From assembly GCA_964351775.1 (NCBI GenBank), contig CAYGPQ010000084.1, positions 1 through 19,270 of the forward strand: 19,270 nt of DNA. Direction: 5' to 3'. Position 1 is the stretch's first letter; every line of letters starts with the position of its first letter. Shown piece after piece: positions 15,862 through 19,270 of this stretch. The translations under genes and the position numbers were made by a program. The notes under the pieces are model-generated. The model was not told where the DNA came from, searched no databases, and saw only the letters and a list, made by a program, of their open reading frames with translations. Source of the stretch: Kordia sp964351775. GTDB taxonomy: Bacteria > Bacteroidota > Bacteroidia > Flavobacteriales > Flavobacteriaceae.

Positions 15862-16044
15862 ATGAGTAATTCAATAGTTATTAATAGATCGGAACATCTC
15901 TCCTTGTTAGCAGATCATCGTGTTGATCCAATAACTAAAAAACTATTAGAAGTTGGAGATGAGGTATGTGTTTGTGCTAAATGCAAGACTGTATATTTGA
16001 AAGATGTTTGGATAAACTCTAAAAAAAATACATGTTGCGATCAA
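15862..16044 (+). repeat. Third copy of the zinc-finger/RING-like coding module
   Basis: This encodes residues 1-61 of the second membrane protein, almost a twin of 14736-14918 (long identical runs across the GDEVCVCAKC codons). Similarity falls abruptly after CCDQS. Confidence 0.7.
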
Positions 16045-16833
16045 AGTAAAACAGTGTTACAAATTCATAATATTGAGTATGAGAAATTTGAAAAAAAAAT
16101 AGATAAAATTGTTGAACCTCAAAAGAAGACAAATAATGCTTTTATTTTTTTTCTCTTAACAACCATTCTTTTAGGAATACTTGCTTGGTATTGGTATAAT
16201 ATATATAACAAAGAACACGATCAAAAAGAATATATACAACAAAAAGTAAATTCCTTAAACTATAAAATATCAAATGAAACGACACAAAATAAACAATTAA
16301 ATGAAAAAGTTGAAATTCAAGATAAAAAGATTGTTAACTTGGAATTAGATTTATCTGACTTAAAGAATAATGTTGAAGAGATAGAACAGTTGAATTTTAG
16401 AATTGGACAGGATAAGAATGATGAATCAAGAAAATACGATATTAGCTATTCAATGTTTTTAGAAGTTAAGAAGCCTATAAAACTAAAATATGTATTTATT
16501 AAGGCTAATAAAAAGGGTCTTGTTAAAGTTGGATTGTACGATATGAATAATAATATCAAAATTGATTCAATTGAAAAAAAAATAACTAATTCTTATGAAT
16601 GGAGTCGATTAGATTTATACTTTGATATTAAAATTTCTGGAAATTACTATCTAAAAGCAATGGGTGAAATTGAATTATTATATAATAATTCAAGAATGAT
16701 TGATTATGATTTTTATGAAAATGATGTTATTAAAATCCTAGGCTTTAGTAATACGACAACTAACTACACAGATAAAAGATATTATCAATACTATTACGAT
16801 ATTCATTATTCGTTACTTATTGAAGAAGAATAG
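15862..16833 (+). CDS. Single-TM paralog with zinc-finger/RING-like domain, coiled coil and outer beta domain
   Basis: The 323-residue protein has the same plan as its neighbour. The finger (10-64) has Cys36, Cys38, Cys41, Cys58 and Cys59, and a TM helix spans about 92-113 (NNAFIFFLLTTILLG). A coiled coil follows (about 118-180, heptad-like with QKEYIQQKVNSLN), then a beta-rich C-terminal domain (about 200-300; IKLKYVFIKANKKG, then GNYYLKAMG) that parallels the first paralog but is well diverged. It lacks the glutamine tract. The conserved inner finger with diverging outer domains suggests a common cytosolic partner and variable external sensing. It is the last intact + strand gene of the cluster and has its own 109-base leader. 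Confidence 0.85.
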   Translation: MSNSIVINRSEHLSLLADHRVDPITKKLLEVGDEVCVCAKCKTVYLKDVWINSKKNTCCDQSKTVLQIHNIEYEKFEKKIDKIVEPQKKTNNAFIFFLLTTILLGILAWYWYNIYNKEHDQKEYIQQKVNSLNYKISNETTQNKQLNEKVEIQDKKIVNLELDLSDLKNNVEEIEQLNFRIGQDKNDESRKYDISYSMFLEVKKPIKLKYVFIKANKKGLVKVGLYDMNNNIKIDSIEKKITNSYEWSRLDLYFDIKISGNYYLKAMGEIELLYNNSRMIDYDFYENDVIKILGFSNTTTNYTDKRYYQYYYDIHYSLLIEEE

Positions 16834-16854
16834 AAATTTTTATATTTTAAAGCT

Positions 16855-18020
16855 CTAATAAGAATCAATATCCTGTAATACCTCAAAAGCTGATGAATTT
16901 CGATATTTGTCATTCTTTAAAATATCCATAGCGTTTTCTAAAGAGTCATTTTTTTTATCGTACTCTCGGATAGCATTATAAGTATTTATGATAACTTTTA
17001 GAGGTTCGTTTTGTAATATCTGGTGCTAAGTGTGTTTTATATTTCCCAGCCAATGCAATACATTTATGAGGATAATCATTTGTAGATTTTTGTAGAAAAC
17101 CATAGAAAGAATGTTCTCTATATTTCCCAACTTTAGATATTTCATAATTTTCAAGAAACTCTTTAATATCTTTGGATTCATATTATAAAAAGCCCGATTA
17201 TAAATTCCTCTAAGCTCTTCATCTAGTTCATCTTCTAACTCCTTGATCGTAGTAAACGTTAATTTATCAGCTTTAAGTGATAAAACGGGAATATTATCTT
17301 CAATCAATTTATTATAAACTTGAGATATTACAACCGTTTTCCCATACCAGCATTTCCAGAAACAACGGCGATATTCATATCGTTTTCTTTGAGATATTTT
17401 AAAACCCAATCAACAACAGCATTTGTTTCTGATCTGATAATACTGAGTGTTTCATCTTTTCCAAAATATGCTTTAATTCTTGTGATATCTTTTGAAATAA
17501 ACGTTGCTTTTGATGTCACCTGTTCATGAGATAAAATAGCTTGCTTTTCAACGATAATAGGACTAAATTTTATTTCTGTAAAATAACGCCCCATAATATC
17601 GATATTTGATCGAATATGCAGATCTAAATCAACTGTATTTATCATTTTTATATCTAGTTTATTCAAATATTCTTCAATAGATGTAAGAATGTTTTCAATC
17701 TGTAGACCTTTAAATGATTTAGCAGTTAACTCCTTCTTTAATAGTTTTTGCACATCTTGTGTTTGCTATTTATTTTTGAAATCAGCTAAGAATATTTTAA
17801 CTTTCTGAGTAAAATCTTTTGAAGCAACAATGTAATATGTAAAATCTTATATGTCATCGATTAATGAAGATGACGATTCATTACTTTGTTTTATTTCAAG
17901 GATCAGATACAGTAAAAATTTCAAGACTTCTGATAAGACAATATTTATTCCAATATTTTTTTGTAGTCTCTTGCATTGAACAATAGACTTAACTTTTCCA
18001 TTAAGAAATAAGGTAACTAT
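16855..18020 (-). pseudogene. Broken nuclease/P-loop NTPase (Avs/STAND-like) remnant
   Basis: Read on the minus strand, the remnant starts at about 18020, in mid-gene, with NGKVKSIVQCKRLQKNIG. The VQCKR is typical of Mrr-like restriction endonuclease domains (the QxK part of the catalytic site). The same frame has stops at 17847-17849 and 17766-17768, then runs open to VVSGNAGMGK, a Walker A motif. There, one missing base in an A-run (TTTT at 17337-17340 on the + strand) breaks the frame; the next frame continues with TVVISQVYNKLIEDNIPVLSL. Two further shifts lead to YESKDIKEFLEN and then EPLKVIINTYNAIREY, ending at the stop 16855-16857. The stretch between Walker A and the end is much too short for a STAND NTPase, so an internal deletion (about 17180-17215) is likely. 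It was probably an Mrr-NTPase defence gene, now dead. Confidence 0.8.
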
Positions 18021-18025
18021 TTATG
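18014..18025. other. Junction of two truncated, divergent pseudogenes (deletion scar)
   Basis: Both flanking genes are cut at their 5' ends here. The minus-strand nuclease remnant loses its frame at 18021-18023, and jetD is bounded by a stop at 18014-18016. No repeat or insertion sequence is visible at the join, suggesting illegitimate recombination. Confidence 0.5.
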
Positions 18026-19108
18026 TTTACACTAAATGAAAATATATTTCCTCTTATTATTTCAGGAAATAAAAAACCTAGCAAATCTACCAAAGAATTT
18101 GATAGAGAAATTAGAGAGCTTCTATCAAATTCAAAAGAACAGAAAGGATATGGTTTTACAATAGCTTATGAAACAAGAAAGTCAAAAGTTTTAGGAACTC
18201 AGAGTTTTTCAAGTAAGTTTTCATTTGAATCTGAAACGGATTATCTTAAATTTTTAAATAAAACCAAAGAAGTAGCTTTATTTAGAGAGATAAAAAAAGA
18301 CACACTTACTGAATTTCCTGAACTAAAAACATGGATGCTAAAATATCCAAGAAAAATAATATCTAATAAAGAAAACTGGGGTTCTATACTTAAAGTTTAT
18401 CGATTCTTCGAAAAGAATTCCATACCAAATTTGGATGTGAGATAATTACCGATTCAAGTACATACAAAATTTACAGAGCGTCATAAAGGAATTATCAAGG
18501 ATTTACTAGATATACTTATAGAAGATTATGTGAATTTTGATGCTTCAAAGTTTGAGGAACGATTTAATTTGAAATTTTCAGAACCTTTAATAAGGTTTAG
18601 AGTATTAGATCATAAAATATCGGAAGAAGTCTTTTCAGGAATTAGTGATCTTCCCATACCTGTTTCTCAATTTAGAAGCTTAAAACTTAAAAATATGAGA
18701 ATTATTATTGTAGAAAACAAAGTCAATTTATATAACATACTTACATTACCTAATACAGAAAATACCATTGTTATTTTTGGGAAAGGATATTCAGTTTCCA
18801 ATCTCAAAAATATAGAATGGTTCAACGATAAAGAAATTCTTTATTGGGGAGATATTGATGCACAAGGTTTTGAAATACTTTCACAAGTTCGAAGTTATTA
18901 CAAACAGGTAAGTAGCATTTTAATGGATACTGATACTTTTATTAAATTTTATGAAAATGATTCAGGAACAATCTCTTTAGTAAAAAACGAATTGAACCTA
19001 AATAAAGAAGAAAATCTTTTATATAACAAGGTTAAGTCTGAAAATTTAAGACTTGAACAGGAAAAAATACCTAACTGGTATGTTACTATTTTTTTTGCTA
19101 ATTTATAG
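18023..19108 (+). pseudogene. jetD: Broken jetD (Wadjet anti-plasmid nuclease subunit)
   Basis: JetD is the Toprim-type nuclease of the Wadjet SMC system, which cleaves plasmid DNA. This copy is 361 codons, counted through one in-frame TAA at 18443-18445. The first part (140 residues) has the DUF3322-like core: ELLSNSKEQKGYGF, ENWGSILKV and RFFEKNSIPNLDVR. After the TAA the frame resumes with LPIQVHTKF, the segment that usually follows YxRE in JetD, so GAA to TAA is the likely change. The C-terminal Toprim region keeps Glu in IIIVENKVNLY and the acidic pair in YWGDIDAQGF. Compared with full JetD, about 20-30 N-terminal residues are missing, and a stop at 18014 excludes an upstream start. jetA, jetB and jetC are absent from the window. 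It is probably non-functional. Confidence 0.85.
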
Positions 19109-19270
19109 TGATCGTTTTATAGGGTGTATTAATTAACCATCAATTAGAATTATCAATTAAGAGCAGTTAACAACTAATCTAAACAAAAAGAAACAATAAC
19201 GTTTATAAACATTTCGTAAGCCTTCGGTAAACTACATATTGCAGTAAAATATTTGTGGTTGTATTTTCGT

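Noticed and set aside
17320..17529. Short + strand open frame inside the minus-strand pseudogene
   Set aside because: It is the complement of the P-loop region; the minus strand shows a real Walker A motif.
104..19208. AACGTTTATAA occurs at 104-114 and again at 19198-19208, near both window ends, as if flanking repeats of an element
   Set aside because: An 11-base match is expected many times by chance in 19 kb of AT-rich DNA, and no integrase, transposase or tRNA lies at either end.
19109..19270. Search for a promoter, tRNA or repeat in the right flank
   Set aside because: Only AT-rich sequence with a GTTTATAAAC palindrome; nothing that I can support.
1..19270. CRISPR arrays, insertion sequences or RNA genes
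   Set aside because: No evenly spaced repeats, no transposase frame and no conserved RNA pattern were found on either strand.

Overview
The window is very AT-rich. Most start codons have no Shine-Dalgarno sequence but follow A-rich leaders, and coding is dense with short gaps or 4-8 base overlaps. With the protein families present, this suggests a Bacteroidota genome, most likely a flavobacterium. That placement is an inference; no rRNA or tRNA gene was seen. From about base 214 to 16833 every gene is on the + strand, in a run of fifteen or sixteen genes that reads as one large conflict/defence operon or two or three stacked units. The only gaps over 50 bases inside the run are 997-1016 (small), 7075-7162, 11381-11438 and 15753-15861.

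Region A (214-7074) is a signalling/effector block: a beta-rich protein of unknown family, a caspase-like cysteine protease with the His and Cys dyad, a small TIR protein, an 880-residue acidic protein that looks like a nucleotide-free relative of STAND NTPases, and a 628-residue protein that may contain several SPFH-like modules. Gly/Asn-rich beta segments resembling amyloid-type signalling motifs occur in the first protein, at the C-terminal end of the TIR protein and near the N-terminus of the 880-residue protein.

Region B (7163-16833) is a prokaryotic ubiquitin-like conjugation module. It has a second TIR protein carrying a zinc-finger/RING-like domain, a two-TM membrane protein, a small zinc-ribbon protein, an E1 (ThiF family), a single ubiquitin-like protein, an E2 with Cys98, a JAB/JAMM protease, a tandem ubiquitin-like protein, a second JAB protease, a fusion of a cysteine-less E2-like domain with a JAB and a TM helix, and two paralogous single-TM proteins with the same zinc-finger/RING-like domain as the second TIR protein. 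The TIR folds tie region B to region A, and the shared zinc domain ties the TIR protein to the membrane proteins. A short KK(x)FxI motif recurs in disordered parts of at least six region B proteins. My working model is a membrane-associated ubiquitin-like tagging system controlling TIR and caspase death effectors. The E1, E2, Ubl and JAB parts are well supported; the wiring is hypothesis.

Region C (16855-19108) is a graveyard of older defence genes. One is a minus-strand remnant of a nuclease/P-loop NTPase gene with two stops and several frameshifts. The other is a 5'-truncated jetD (Wadjet) broken by a single in-frame TAA. The 5' ends of these two pseudogenes meet at about 18014-18023, which looks like a deletion scar. 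The outer flanks, 1-213 and 19109-19270, hold no gene that I can see.
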